This document shows positions 6,399 through 13,391 of a stretch of DNA of 16,642 nt, piece by piece. Source of the DNA: Treponema sp. UBA6988 (GTDB lineage Bacteria; Spirochaetota; Spirochaetia; Treponematales; Treponemataceae); assembly GCA_002448445.1 (NCBI GenBank), contig DJYC01000006.1, positions 1 to 16,642 of the forward strand, written 5' to 3'. The notes under the pieces are model-generated. The model was not told the origin of the DNA, did not search any database, and saw only the letters and a list, made by a program, of their open reading frames with translations. Numbering within the stretch: the stretch's first letter is position 1; each line of letters opens with the position of its first letter. The position numbers were made by a program, and so were the translations under genes.

Positions 6399-7124
6399 AT
6401 GAAAAAGAAAATACTTGCAGGCTTTTTTTTAGCCACTTTGATTTGCGGCTTTGCTTTTGCACAGGATTCAAATGCTTTGGAAGCAGGAACAGGTACAATC
6501 ACATACCAAGCAGAAAATACGAACACAAGCGCGGAAGAAGAATTCAGCTTTTTGCTGATGAATTACTTTAAGGACAAGAACCCCAGCCTTGTACAAGTTA
6601 CAGTAAATTTCTTTAGGGAAAGGCAGCTTGTTACGGAAGACATGCAGATGCCCCTGGTTGGTTTTTACGCAGAGCTTTTCCGTGACAAAAATCTAAAGGA
6701 AAAAATTCTTTCAGAAATTGACTCTTTAAATATTAAGAGCGTGTCAAACTTTTTCCATTCGGTTGCAGAATTTGACGTGGACAAGTTTTACGCAAACCCG
6801 GAGGCAAACCCCAACGTAAACGACATGTTCTGGGGCTCCTTCTTTGCAAGCGGAAAGACAAAATACCTGGATCTTATAATAGACAATGCGGTAAAGTATC
6901 ACGATGAAAAGGTTGATTTGGTTAAGTTCCTTACTGGGGACAGCGCCTGCTGGTCACTGGCTTCAAACGCACAGCAGTATAAGGAAGTGCGCGAGCATCT
7001 GGAAAAGTCAAGGCAGAAGGGAGAGGCGGTAATCGACTACATTCTTAACACCGACCCGGATGAAATAAGGATGAACACAATCTTCTTTATTCAGGAACAG
7101 AGAAAAAACGGCTTGTGGCAATAG
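6399..7124 (+). CDS. Secreted protein of unknown function
   Basis: The 241-residue product begins with a signal peptide (KKK, then a hydrophobic stretch ending GFAFA before Q22), so it is probably exported to the periplasm. The mature part is mostly helical and charged, with recurring aromatic positions (FSFLLMNYF, VNFFRERQL, SNFFHSVAEF, MFWGSFFASGK, NTIFFIQEQRK). I recognise no domain or catalytic motif; a helical-repeat fold is possible. There is only one cysteine in the mature part and no lipobox. The ATG at 6399 has GGGAG (6386-6390) 8 nt upstream. It stands alone: the next plus-strand gene is about 490 bp away, and a hairpin element begins at its stop codon. Confidence 0.8.
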   Translation: MKKKILAGFFLATLICGFAFAQDSNALEAGTGTITYQAENTNTSAEEEFSFLLMNYFKDKNPSLVQVTVNFFRERQLVTEDMQMPLVGFYAELFRDKNLKEKILSEIDSLNIKSVSNFFHSVAEFDVDKFYANPEANPNVNDMFWGSFFASGKTKYLDLIIDNAVKYHDEKVDLVKFLTGDSACWSLASNAQQYKEVREHLEKSRQKGEAVIDYILNTDPDEIRMNTIFFIQEQRKNGLWQ

Positions 7125-7222
7125 GGGGAGAAAATCCCCTCCTTGGGATTTTCTCCCCGCAAGTTTTCTAGCGAAAACTTGCCTGTTTCTTCTGAAACGA
7201 AACGACGCGCCATCCGTGGCGC
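7124..7222 (+). repeat. Family B structured element, copy B1
   Basis: Four hairpins run in series from the stop codon of the preceding gene. H1 is a perfect 14-bp stem (7125-7138 with 7145-7158) with loop CTCCTT. H2 is a perfect 10-bp stem (7159-7168 with 7173-7182), loop TAGC. H2b is GTTTC/GAAAC (7185-7189 with 7194-7198), loop TTCT. H3 is GCGCC/GGCGC near 7207-7222, loop ATCCGT. The order and loop sizes match copy B2, although the H1 and H2 stem sequences differ. H1 could also terminate transcription, but no T-run follows it. Confidence 0.75.
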
Positions 7223-7249
7223 TATTTTTTCTACCTAAGAGGCAAGGAA

Positions 7250-7446
7250 CCTACGCGGGATTGGAACACCTTTAGTCCCGCGCAAGCGGGATGAGCGGCG
7301 GTTAGTCCGCGAAGTGTGGAAAGCCCGTAAAAAATGGCCTCCTTGTCATTTTTTACTATCGTGTTTTCTTACGAAAACACGCCCGTCTTTCCGCAAAGAT
7401 ATGAGCGCCCTCCCTGGCGCTTACTGTTACACGCAGTAAAAAATGG
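7250..7446 (+). repeat. Family B structured element, copy B2, left member of an inverted pair
   Basis: This 197-bp element matches 12584-12780 in inverted orientation without gaps, about 15 mismatches by eye. It opens with a CCCGC/GCGGG hairpin (7277-7290). Then come H1 GTAAAAAATG (7327-7336) with CATTTTTTAC (7347-7356), H2 CGTGTTTTC/GAAAACACG (7360-7381), H2b TCTTT/AAAGA (7386-7399), H3 AGCGCC/GGCGCT (7404-7421), H4 TTACTG/CAGTAA (7421-7439), and a second copy of the H1 left arm at 7436-7445. The bases 7447-7562 hold a CCGTCCAA direct repeat near 7496-7515 and nothing else I can name. Confidence 0.85.
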
Positions 7447-7562
7447 CAAAAAGCCGATTGCAGAGATAAGGCGAAATGGTAGAACAAATAAAACTCCGTC
7501 CAAAAATTCCGTCCAAGAAAATATCGGTTCCAAACGCAAAACTTTCCTTACAGATATTTCTC

Positions 7563-7589
7563 TTGAAAATTTGCGCCTACTGTTATATC
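7563..7589 (+). promoter_or_regulatory. Possible promoter of the HPt-EAL operon
   Basis: TTGAAA (7563-7568) and an extended -10 TGT-TATATC (7581-7589) are separated by a short 15-bp spacer. A strong Shine-Dalgarno AAAGGAGG follows, ending at 7606. The spacing is suboptimal, so this is tentative. Confidence 0.4.
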
Positions 7590-7613
7590 CTTTAATTAAA
7601 AGGAGGCATTTGC

Positions 7614-7970
7614 ATGAATTCAAAAAATTTTTACGATTCAATTGGCGGAAGCTACGAAGAGGTTATGCAGCGTCTGGGCAACGACAGCCTTATAGAAAGA
7701 TTTGTTAAGATGTTCCCTTCCGATGAATCCTACATGAACCTCTGCAAGGCTATGGAAGACAAAAACTGGGGAGAAGTCTTTGGAGCAAGCCACACCCTAA
7801 AAGGAATCTGCGCCAACCTTAGCTTTAAAAACCTTTACGAAGCGGCATCTACCCTTACAGAAGACGTTAGGAACGGAAGTCCATCCCCTTCAGTTGAGGA
7901 ATACTTTAACAAAGTATGCGCTGAATACAAAATAGTTATGGATGCGCTAAAATCCGAAGGCGTTGCATGA
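7614..7970 (+). CDS. Stand-alone HPt (histidine phosphotransfer) protein
   Basis: HPt domains pass phosphate between receiver aspartates in multistep relays. The 118-residue product is a single HPt helical bundle: the conserved motif ASHTLKGICANL places the phospho-accepting histidine at H60, with K63 and G64 following as usual. There is no kinase or receiver domain. AAAGGAGG sits 7 nt before the ATG, suggesting high translation. The stop overlaps the next gene's start by 4 nt (ATGA), so it is coupled to the receiver-EAL gene. The convergent hybrid kinase at 9689-12439 lacks an HPt domain, making it the obvious phosphate source; that partnership is inference from context. Confidence 0.93.
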   Translation: MNSKNFYDSIGGSYEEVMQRLGNDSLIERFVKMFPSDESYMNLCKAMEDKNWGEVFGASHTLKGICANLSFKNLYEAASTLTEDVRNGSPSPSVEEYFNKVCAEYKIVMDALKSEGVA

Positions 7971-9664
7971 GACTAAAGGTCAGCCAGGAATTTTTCTTTG
8001 ACTCCATAAAGTCAAAAGACACTCTGCTGATTATAGATGACAACGACATTGACAGGGGCATTCTTTCTTCTTTGCTAAAGGAAAAATACAACATTCTGGA
8101 AGCAAAAGACGGCAAGAGCGGGCTAGAAAAACTTTACGCAAACCTCACAAAAGTTTCCGTAGTGCTACTTGATTTGCACATGCCGGTTATGAACGGTTAC
8201 GACGTTCTTCTCGAGATGGAAAGCGACAGTAACCTAAGCTCCATTCCGGTAATGATGCTAACATCCAGCTCTTCGGACGAAGACCAGATTACGGCCTTTA
8301 GAAAAGGGGCAGCAGATTTTGTCTCCAAGCCCTACAATCCGCTTATCATCATAAACCGTCTGGAAGCAATCATAAGGCTAAGAAAATCAACAGACATGCT
8401 AAGCCTTACAGCCATGGACAAGCAGACAGGCCTTTATTCAGGTGAATTCTTCTTTGCATACGCAGAACAAATTGTCCGCACCCACCCGGAACTTGCATTT
8501 GACGTAATTGCGGTAAACATAGAATCCATAAAAAACATTAGTTCCCGCCACGGAAGAAAGCTTGCCAACAGCCTAATCCGTACAATTGCCATGCTTTTGC
8601 AGGACGAGCTTAAGAGCAGGGAAATTATGGGAAGAATCACATCATACCGCTTTGCAATTCTTGCCGAACACAAAAGCAAAGAAGCATACGAAGAGCTTGC
8701 CAAAAATCTTTCCGATGAGCTAAAGGAAGGGCCGGTTTACCCCATTATCGTAAAGTTTGGAATCTACGAACAGGCAGGGCTTGGCGAAGGCATTGCATCC
8801 ATGCACGACAAGGCAGAGTTTGCGCTTAGCACAATCCAAGGCAAATACAACACGAACATCTGCTTCTACGACGAAAAGCTAAGGAAGCGGCAGGAAGAAG
8901 AGCAGAACATCATAGACAACATGGAAAGTGCCCTTGCCAACAATGAATTTGAAGTCTACTTCCAGCCCAAGCACGGAAAGGACACTGGAAAGACCGAAGG
9001 TGCGGAAGCCCTTGTAAGGTGGAACAGCCCCAAGTTTGGCTTTATGAACCCGGGAGCCTTTATCCCGGTCTTTGAAAACAACGGCTTTATCTCCAAGCTG
9101 GACTATTACGTGTGGGAAAGTGTCTGCAGGACAATAGGCGAATGCCTTAAAAAGAAAATCCCCGTCGTCCCGATTTCCATCAACATCTCGCGCGGCGACT
9201 TTGACATAAAGGATTTGGACCTTGTAATAGAACATCTTGCGGGCGAATATTCCGTACCCCACGACCTTCTTCACCTGGAGCTTACAGAATCCGCCTACCA
9301 CGACAACCCGGAGCAAATCACAGCGATTATAGAAAAGCTCCATGCGGCAGGCTTCATAATTGAACTGGACGACTTTGGCACAGGATATTCTTCCCTTAGC
9401 GTGCTGAACAAAATGTCCTTTGACATCCTAAAACTTGACATAAGCCTTGTAAACGGCATTCATGACCGCAAAGGCCACCGCATTCTCTACAGCATTCAGG
9501 AAATGGCGCGCCTTCTGGACATGAAGACAGTTGCGGAGGGATGCGAGGATCAGGAAACTGCGGAAGAGTTAAGGAGGCTGGGCTGCAACTACATACAGGG
9601 CTATTACTACTCAAAGCCCCTGCCCTTCAACGAATTCATCTCCTACATGCAGAAGAACGGCTGA
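7967..9664 (+). CDS. Receiver-degenerate GGDEF-EAL protein, probable c-di-GMP phosphodiesterase
   Basis: The 565-residue protein has three domains. The receiver (about 17-138) keeps D24/D25, phospho-acceptor D69 in LLDLHMP, T99 and K121. A GGDEF-like domain (about 145-305) reads TSYRF (225-229) at the GGDEF site, so cyclase activity is not expected. The EAL domain (about 315-560) keeps the residues expected of an active phosphodiesterase: EAL at 347-349, N406, E438 and E441 in ELTES, D468-D469 in DDFGTGYSSL, K489, and E524 in VAEG, ending QGYYYSKPLP. The predicted output is hydrolysis of cyclic-di-GMP controlled by phosphorylation. It follows the HPt gene with a 4-nt overlap. No membrane segment is seen, so it is cytoplasmic. 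Confidence 0.95.
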   Translation: MRLKVSQEFFFDSIKSKDTLLIIDDNDIDRGILSSLLKEKYNILEAKDGKSGLEKLYANLTKVSVVLLDLHMPVMNGYDVLLEMESDSNLSSIPVMMLTSSSSDEDQITAFRKGAADFVSKPYNPLIIINRLEAIIRLRKSTDMLSLTAMDKQTGLYSGEFFFAYAEQIVRTHPELAFDVIAVNIESIKNISSRHGRKLANSLIRTIAMLLQDELKSREIMGRITSYRFAILAEHKSKEAYEELAKNLSDELKEGPVYPIIVKFGIYEQAGLGEGIASMHDKAEFALSTIQGKYNTNICFYDEKLRKRQEEEQNIIDNMESALANNEFEVYFQPKHGKDTGKTEGAEALVRWNSPKFGFMNPGAFIPVFENNGFISKLDYYVWESVCRTIGECLKKKIPVVPISINISRGDFDIKDLDLVIEHLAGEYSVPHDLLHLELTESAYHDNPEQITAIIEKLHAAGFIIELDDFGTGYSSLSVLNKMSFDILKLDISLVNGIHDRKGHRILYSIQEMARLLDMKTVAEGCEDQETAEELRRLGCNYIQGYYYSKPLPFNEFISYMQKNG

Positions 9665-9688
9665 ACTTAGCTTTCAGCAAGAGCCCCT

Positions 9689-12439
9689 TTAGCGGTTTTC
9701 AATATATTCGGCAAGGGAATCGTAAAGCTTCTGTGGGTTTATGGGCTTTGGCAAATTCCCGGTAAGCCCTGTCTTCCCTGTTGACATTCTCTCCTGAACA
9801 AAGGCATCGGCAGAAAGTGCTATTATAGGAACGGAAGAAGCATCATCCCTTGCAAGAGCGCGTATCTGGCTCGTAGCCTCCCATCCGTCCATAATCGGCA
9901 TGCGTATGTCCATGAGGATTGCAGAGTAGTAGCCATCCGTACTTTCCGCAAAGAGTTCCACGCCTTCCCTACCGTCCCTTGCAATGTCGGCAGTCATTCC
10001 GCCCCTGCGTATGAGTTCCGCCGTAATCTCCGCATTAATCGTGTCGTCCTCGCAAACAAGAATGTGCCGCCCTTCAAGGGAAAAGTTGTTCTTACCTTCG
10101 TCACTTTCACCTTCTCTGGAAGAATCCTGTCTCTCCACAAGGGGAAGCACCAGCGTTATAAAGAAGGAAGTTCCCTTGCCCTGCTCGCTTTCCACACGGA
10201 TAAAGCCGCCCATCAGGGTAACAATCTGCTTTACTATTGCAAGGCCCAGCCCGGTCCCCATGGAAGCCGCCGTATTGCGCTCCTGGGTAAAGGGCTCAAA
10301 CATGTGCTGCTGGAAGGACTTGCTCATGCCAATGCCAGTGTCCTCAACCACAATGTCAGATACAAAGGCATCGTCCGCATGGGTGTAGTTCTTGCAGAAG
10401 ACCCTAATCTTTCCGCCCCTGTCCGTATACTTGATTGAATTGGACACCAGGTTGGAAAAAAGCTGCATAAAGCGCATCTTGTCCGTGAAAATCCTCTTTT
10501 CAAGCTTAGGGAATTCCGTGGTGAATGAAATGTCCTTGTTCTGGCAAAGCGGATCAAAGAGAACATGCAGTTCATCCGCAAATTCTTCGAATGAATATGC
10601 CGCCGGATTAAGCGAAATCTTCTTACTGCCCAGCTTGTTTATGTCAAGAATGTCGTTCAGTATGGAAAGAAGGTAGTTTCCGCTAAGCTCTATCTTGCCA
10701 AGGTAGCTGTCCGTTCTTTCCGGGTTGGCCTCCTTCTTGGAAAGGTAGACCATGCCAAGTATTCCGTTCAGCGGAGTGCGTATGTCGTGGCTCATCTTGC
10801 TCACAAAGTCCATCTTTTCGTTGTTGGCCTTTATAAGCTCAAAATTCTTCCGTCTCATCAGCACGATATATATGGCCGCCGCAGGAATTCCTAAGACTAT
10901 CAGCATCACCAGGGTGATAAAGACAATGAGCAGCATGGGGTTCTTGTAGAAGAAGGAGACAAGGTCCGTCTCCGACTCCTGGCTAAGCTTCTGGCGGAAT
11001 ATGCTTGTTATGTAGTTCTGCCCCAGGGCCCTGATTCCCTTTGACATTATGGGCAAAAGCCTTGAATCTGCACGGCTGCTTATACCGGCGCAAATGGTGT
11101 ACTGGTACTCGGGAATGACCGTATACTGCATGTCTATGTAGCGCACGTTTGCCTGGTAGACTGCCGCCTGGTAGCTGTTGAGCAGGGTATAGTCAGCCTC
11201 GCCGGAAAGCACAGCCTCCATGCATTCCTTGGCGGAAGAGCAGCCCTTGTAGGTTGCGCCCTTACCGTAAATCTTCTTTTCAATCTCGGAAATATAGGTT
11301 GAGGCAAGTTCCGCAACAACAGGCGGACTCCTCGGCACCCTGTTCTTGGCCCTAATCTGCAGCAGGGAAATGTCCGTAAGGCCGCTTGTAAGGTTCATCT
11401 TGTACTTGGTGGCATATGAAAAATCAAGCGGTGTCTCGCAAAGCACAGGAGCCTCCCCGTAAACCATGCCGGAAAGGGCAGAAGTGTAGGACTTGTAGGG
11501 AACGTATTCAAATTTAAGCCCCGTAACTTTGCTAAGGGCTTCGTAAACGTCGGCAAGAGGCCCCGAATACTTCCCGTCCTTAAAATAGCTTATCGGATAC
11601 CATGTAAGGGTGCAGGCAACCCGGATGGGCGATGCGTTCCTTATGTATTCCCTTTCGCTCTCCGTTGGCCTAAATTCGCGGTAGGTGTCCGCCGGGTAAT
11701 AGCGGTGCTTCATGTCCGAAAGAAAATCCGGCATGTCACGGTTTATGGAAGTTATGGCCTTATCTATCTCTGAAACAATCTGCTTGCAGTCCTGGGAAAG
11801 CTCAGAAACCGCAATGTGCATGTCCCGGTACTGGCAGTCCGCAATCTTGTAAAAGCCGGACTTTCGTATGTCGTTAACATACATGGCATCTATTAGCCCC
11901 CAGTCCAGGGCAGACTCGCAGCTGTCAAGCCTTGAATAGGAGATGATTTCCGGCACAAAACCGTGAGAATCCGCATACTTCCGCAAGTCGCGCTCTACAA
12001 AAGGCCTTTCCTTCTCCTCTGCAAAAATACCAATCTTAATGCGGTTAAAGCTTTCAAAATCCTCGTAGGCATAGGAACTCTTCTGCATGTTTGCAACAAG
12101 AATCATCCTGGAAGAAAGGACAGGACGCTTGGTATAGACAAAACCGTCATCGACAGACGCATCGCTTTGAACTGCACAAATCAAGTCCGCCTGCCCTTCG
12201 CTGACAAGCTGCCTAGCCCGCTGGTAATTTTCAGTGCGGATAAAACTGAATTTCCAGCGCGTATATTGCTTTATCACAAGAAAAATTTCATAGCCATAGC
12301 CGGAATACTGCCCTGTCGTCGAGTCGTACTCCTGAAAACCCTCTTCCGGATAATAAGCAACCCTCACGGTCAGCGTTTTTGCGGATATTTGACAAATAAA
12401 AAGAATCAAAAATTGCAAAAGCAGTAAGGCTTTCTTCAT
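9689..12439 (-). CDS. Hybrid sensor histidine kinase with two periplasmic solute-binding-like domains
   Basis: The 916-residue protein has a signal-type N-terminus (1-20, ending QISA), two SBP_bac_3-like periplasmic domains (about 22-250 and 270-485), and one membrane helix (about 501-527). A HisKA domain follows with H551 in SHDIRTPLNG, then an ATPase domain with the N box (N663, N667), DTGIGM at 700-705 and GTGLGLAI at 728-735. A C-terminal receiver carries D844 in LMDIRMP, S875 and K898. The layout recalls BvgS-type kinases without PAS or HPt domains. Ligands are probably small solutes such as amino acids, but this is not readable from sequence. It converges on the HPt-EAL operon with 24 bp between stops and no visible terminator. 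The missing HPt is probably supplied by the neighbour. Confidence 0.95.
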   Translation of the reverse strand: MKKALLLLQFLILFICQISAKTLTVRVAYYPEEGFQEYDSTTGQYSGYGYEIFLVIKQYTRWKFSFIRTENYQRARQLVSEGQADLICAVQSDASVDDGFVYTKRPVLSSRMILVANMQKSSYAYEDFESFNRIKIGIFAEEKERPFVERDLRKYADSHGFVPEIISYSRLDSCESALDWGLIDAMYVNDIRKSGFYKIADCQYRDMHIAVSELSQDCKQIVSEIDKAITSINRDMPDFLSDMKHRYYPADTYREFRPTESEREYIRNASPIRVACTLTWYPISYFKDGKYSGPLADVYEALSKVTGLKFEYVPYKSYTSALSGMVYGEAPVLCETPLDFSYATKYKMNLTSGLTDISLLQIRAKNRVPRSPPVVAELASTYISEIEKKIYGKGATYKGCSSAKECMEAVLSGEADYTLLNSYQAAVYQANVRYIDMQYTVIPEYQYTICAGISSRADSRLLPIMSKGIRALGQNYITSIFRQKLSQESETDLVSFFYKNPMLLIVFITLVMLIVLGIPAAAIYIVLMRRKNFELIKANNEKMDFVSKMSHDIRTPLNGILGMVYLSKKEANPERTDSYLGKIELSGNYLLSILNDILDINKLGSKKISLNPAAYSFEEFADELHVLFDPLCQNKDISFTTEFPKLEKRIFTDKMRFMQLFSNLVSNSIKYTDRGGKIRVFCKNYTHADDAFVSDIVVEDTGIGMSKSFQQHMFEPFTQERNTAASMGTGLGLAIVKQIVTLMGGFIRVESEQGKGTSFFITLVLPLVERQDSSREGESDEGKNNFSLEGRHILVCEDDTINAEITAELIRRGGMTADIARDGREGVELFAESTDGYYSAILMDIRMPIMDGWEATSQIRALARDDASSVPIIALSADAFVQERMSTGKTGLTGNLPKPINPQKLYDSLAEYIENR

Positions 12440-12450
12440 ATCTTATTTTT

Positions 12451-12479
12451 ATAATACAACCAGTATTAAAAAAAAACAA
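12451..12479 (-). promoter_or_regulatory. Possible promoter of the hybrid kinase gene
   Basis: On the minus strand TTGTTT (12479-12474) and TATTAT (12456-12451) are 17 bp apart. The predicted start point is near 12444, leaving a leader of about 5 nt and no proper Shine-Dalgarno. The A/T-rich stretch makes chance matches easy, so confidence is modest. Bases 12480-12583 show nothing else recognisable. Confidence 0.4.
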
Positions 12480-12583
12480 GGTTAAAATTAGTTTAAAAAC
12501 ATTGAAGAAAATTGTGATTTTTTTGAATTTGGACGGTAGCCTTTTCCTTCCGCCATTCATTCCTTGGCTAACTCGAGGCCTTA

Positions 12584-12780
12584 CCATTTTTTACTGCGCT
12601 TAACAGTAAGTGCCATGGACGGCACTCTTATCTTTGCGGAAAGACGGGCGTGTTTTCTCAAGAAAACACGATAGTAAAAAATGGCAAGGAGGCCATTTTT
12701 TACGGGCTTTCCGTACTTCGCGGACTAGCCGCCGCTCATCCCGCTTGCGCGGGACTAAAGGTACTCCAATCCCGCGTAGG
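12584..12780 (-). repeat. Family B structured element, copy B3, right member of an inverted pair
   Basis: This is the reverse complement of 7250-7446 over 197 bp without gaps. Read on the minus strand it has the same hairpins. H1 is improved to 12 bp (GTAAAAAATGGC with its complement, loop CTCCTT). H2 is 10 bp. H3 is AGTGCC/GGCACT where B2 has AGCGCC/GGCGCT, a compensated change in both arms. H4 and the repeated H1 arm are kept. It lies between the kinase start and the lipoprotein end. Confidence 0.85.
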
Positions 12781-12805
12781 ATGATTTAAAATATCCACAG
12801 CCCTA

Positions 12806-13225
12806 TTACTGCTTTAGATACTTCTCTGGAACTTTGGCAAGATCATTTTCAACCATCTTCAGGTATTCCCCCGGATATGACCCCGGCAAACTTGAATTGT
12901 AGAGGTTCCTTATCTCGTTAAGCACAGGAAGGGCCTTGTCCCACTTCTTAGCCTTTACGTAAATGTGGGCAATCTCGTACTTTCCTTCTATATAAGTAAC
13001 CGTATTCATGCCGTAGCGGGCAATAAGCGTGTCGTAGTAGTACAAAGCCTGCTTTTCCCTGCCTGCATTATAGGCATTCTGCGCCTTCTGAATTATCTCG
13101 CGCGCAGTCAAATTAGCCGGAACCTCAGGATTGGATGTCTGGCAAGCAGTAAACAAAGCCCCCGAAAGAGCCAGTGCAAGCACCGCGGAAAAAAATGTTG
13201 TCTTCTTAATAATTAACTGTTTCAT
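12806..13225 (-). CDS. Small TPR-like lipoprotein
   Basis: The 139-residue product starts with a lipoprotein signal: KQLIIKK, a hydrophobic stretch, and a lipobox-like LFTAC with C28 as the lipidation site. The mature part is helical and TPR-like: AREIIQKAQNAYNAGREKQALYYYD and a second unit IEGKYEIAHIYVKAKKWDKALPVLNEI, at about 42-105. It recalls the repeats of BamD-type lipoproteins but is much shorter, so no such role is claimed. The ATG at 13225 is the only start, because an in-frame TGA lies 12 nt upstream. A G-run abuts it too closely to be a normal ribosome site, and an extended -10 ends 6 nt before the ATG, suggesting a leaderless mRNA. Confidence 0.83.
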   Translation of the reverse strand: MKQLIIKKTTFFSAVLALALSGALFTACQTSNPEVPANLTAREIIQKAQNAYNAGREKQALYYYDTLIARYGMNTVTYIEGKYEIAHIYVKAKKWDKALPVLNEIRNLYNSSLPGSYPGEYLKMVENDLAKVPEKYLKQ

Positions 13226-13231
13226 TCCCCC

Positions 13232-13240
13232 ACTATATCA
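13232..13240 (-). promoter_or_regulatory. Extended -10 of the lipoprotein gene, placed for leaderless transcription
   Basis: On the minus strand TGA-TATAGT occupies 13240-13232, with 6 nt to the ATG at 13225, the same geometry as at the CYTH gene. No good -35 is seen. Transcription would begin at or beside the start codon. Confidence 0.5.
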
Positions 13241-13333
13241 TTTTTCCCAACTTTAGGGAACACAGAAAAAAAGTATGTAGAAGGCAAGGGCATATTTTCA
13301 ATAATTATTATGCAAAAAAACAGGAAGTCAGTT

Positions 13334-13381
13334 TTGTGTGCAGCGGAAGGCACACAACGGTAGCAAGTGCGTAGCGTTGTG
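13334..13381 (+). repeat. Overlapping hairpins with CGGAAG and CAAGTGCGTA loops (copy C2)
   Basis: TTGTGTGC (13334-13341) pairs with GCACACAA (13350-13357) around a loop containing CGGAAG. CACAACG (13353-13359) pairs with CGTTGTG (13375-13381) around a loop containing CAAGTGCGTA. The two stems share CACAA, so they compete. The same two loops, in the same order, occur in family A copy A2. The preceding 13241-13333 is A/T-rich with nothing recognised. Confidence 0.7.
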
Positions 13382-13391
13382 GGCTGAAAAA

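Noticed and set aside
7125..7158. H1 of B1 as an intrinsic terminator of the secreted-protein gene
   Set aside because: The 14-bp stem is strong, but the next bases are GCAAG rather than a T-run. It may still cause pausing.
7334..7708. Plus-strand 124-codon frame across the B2 repeat
   Set aside because: It is made of repeat hairpins and the out-of-frame start of the HPt gene, and lacks a ribosome site.
8879..9343. 154-codon minus-strand frame inside the EAL gene
   Set aside because: It is the complement of a strongly conserved EAL coding region and has no features of its own.
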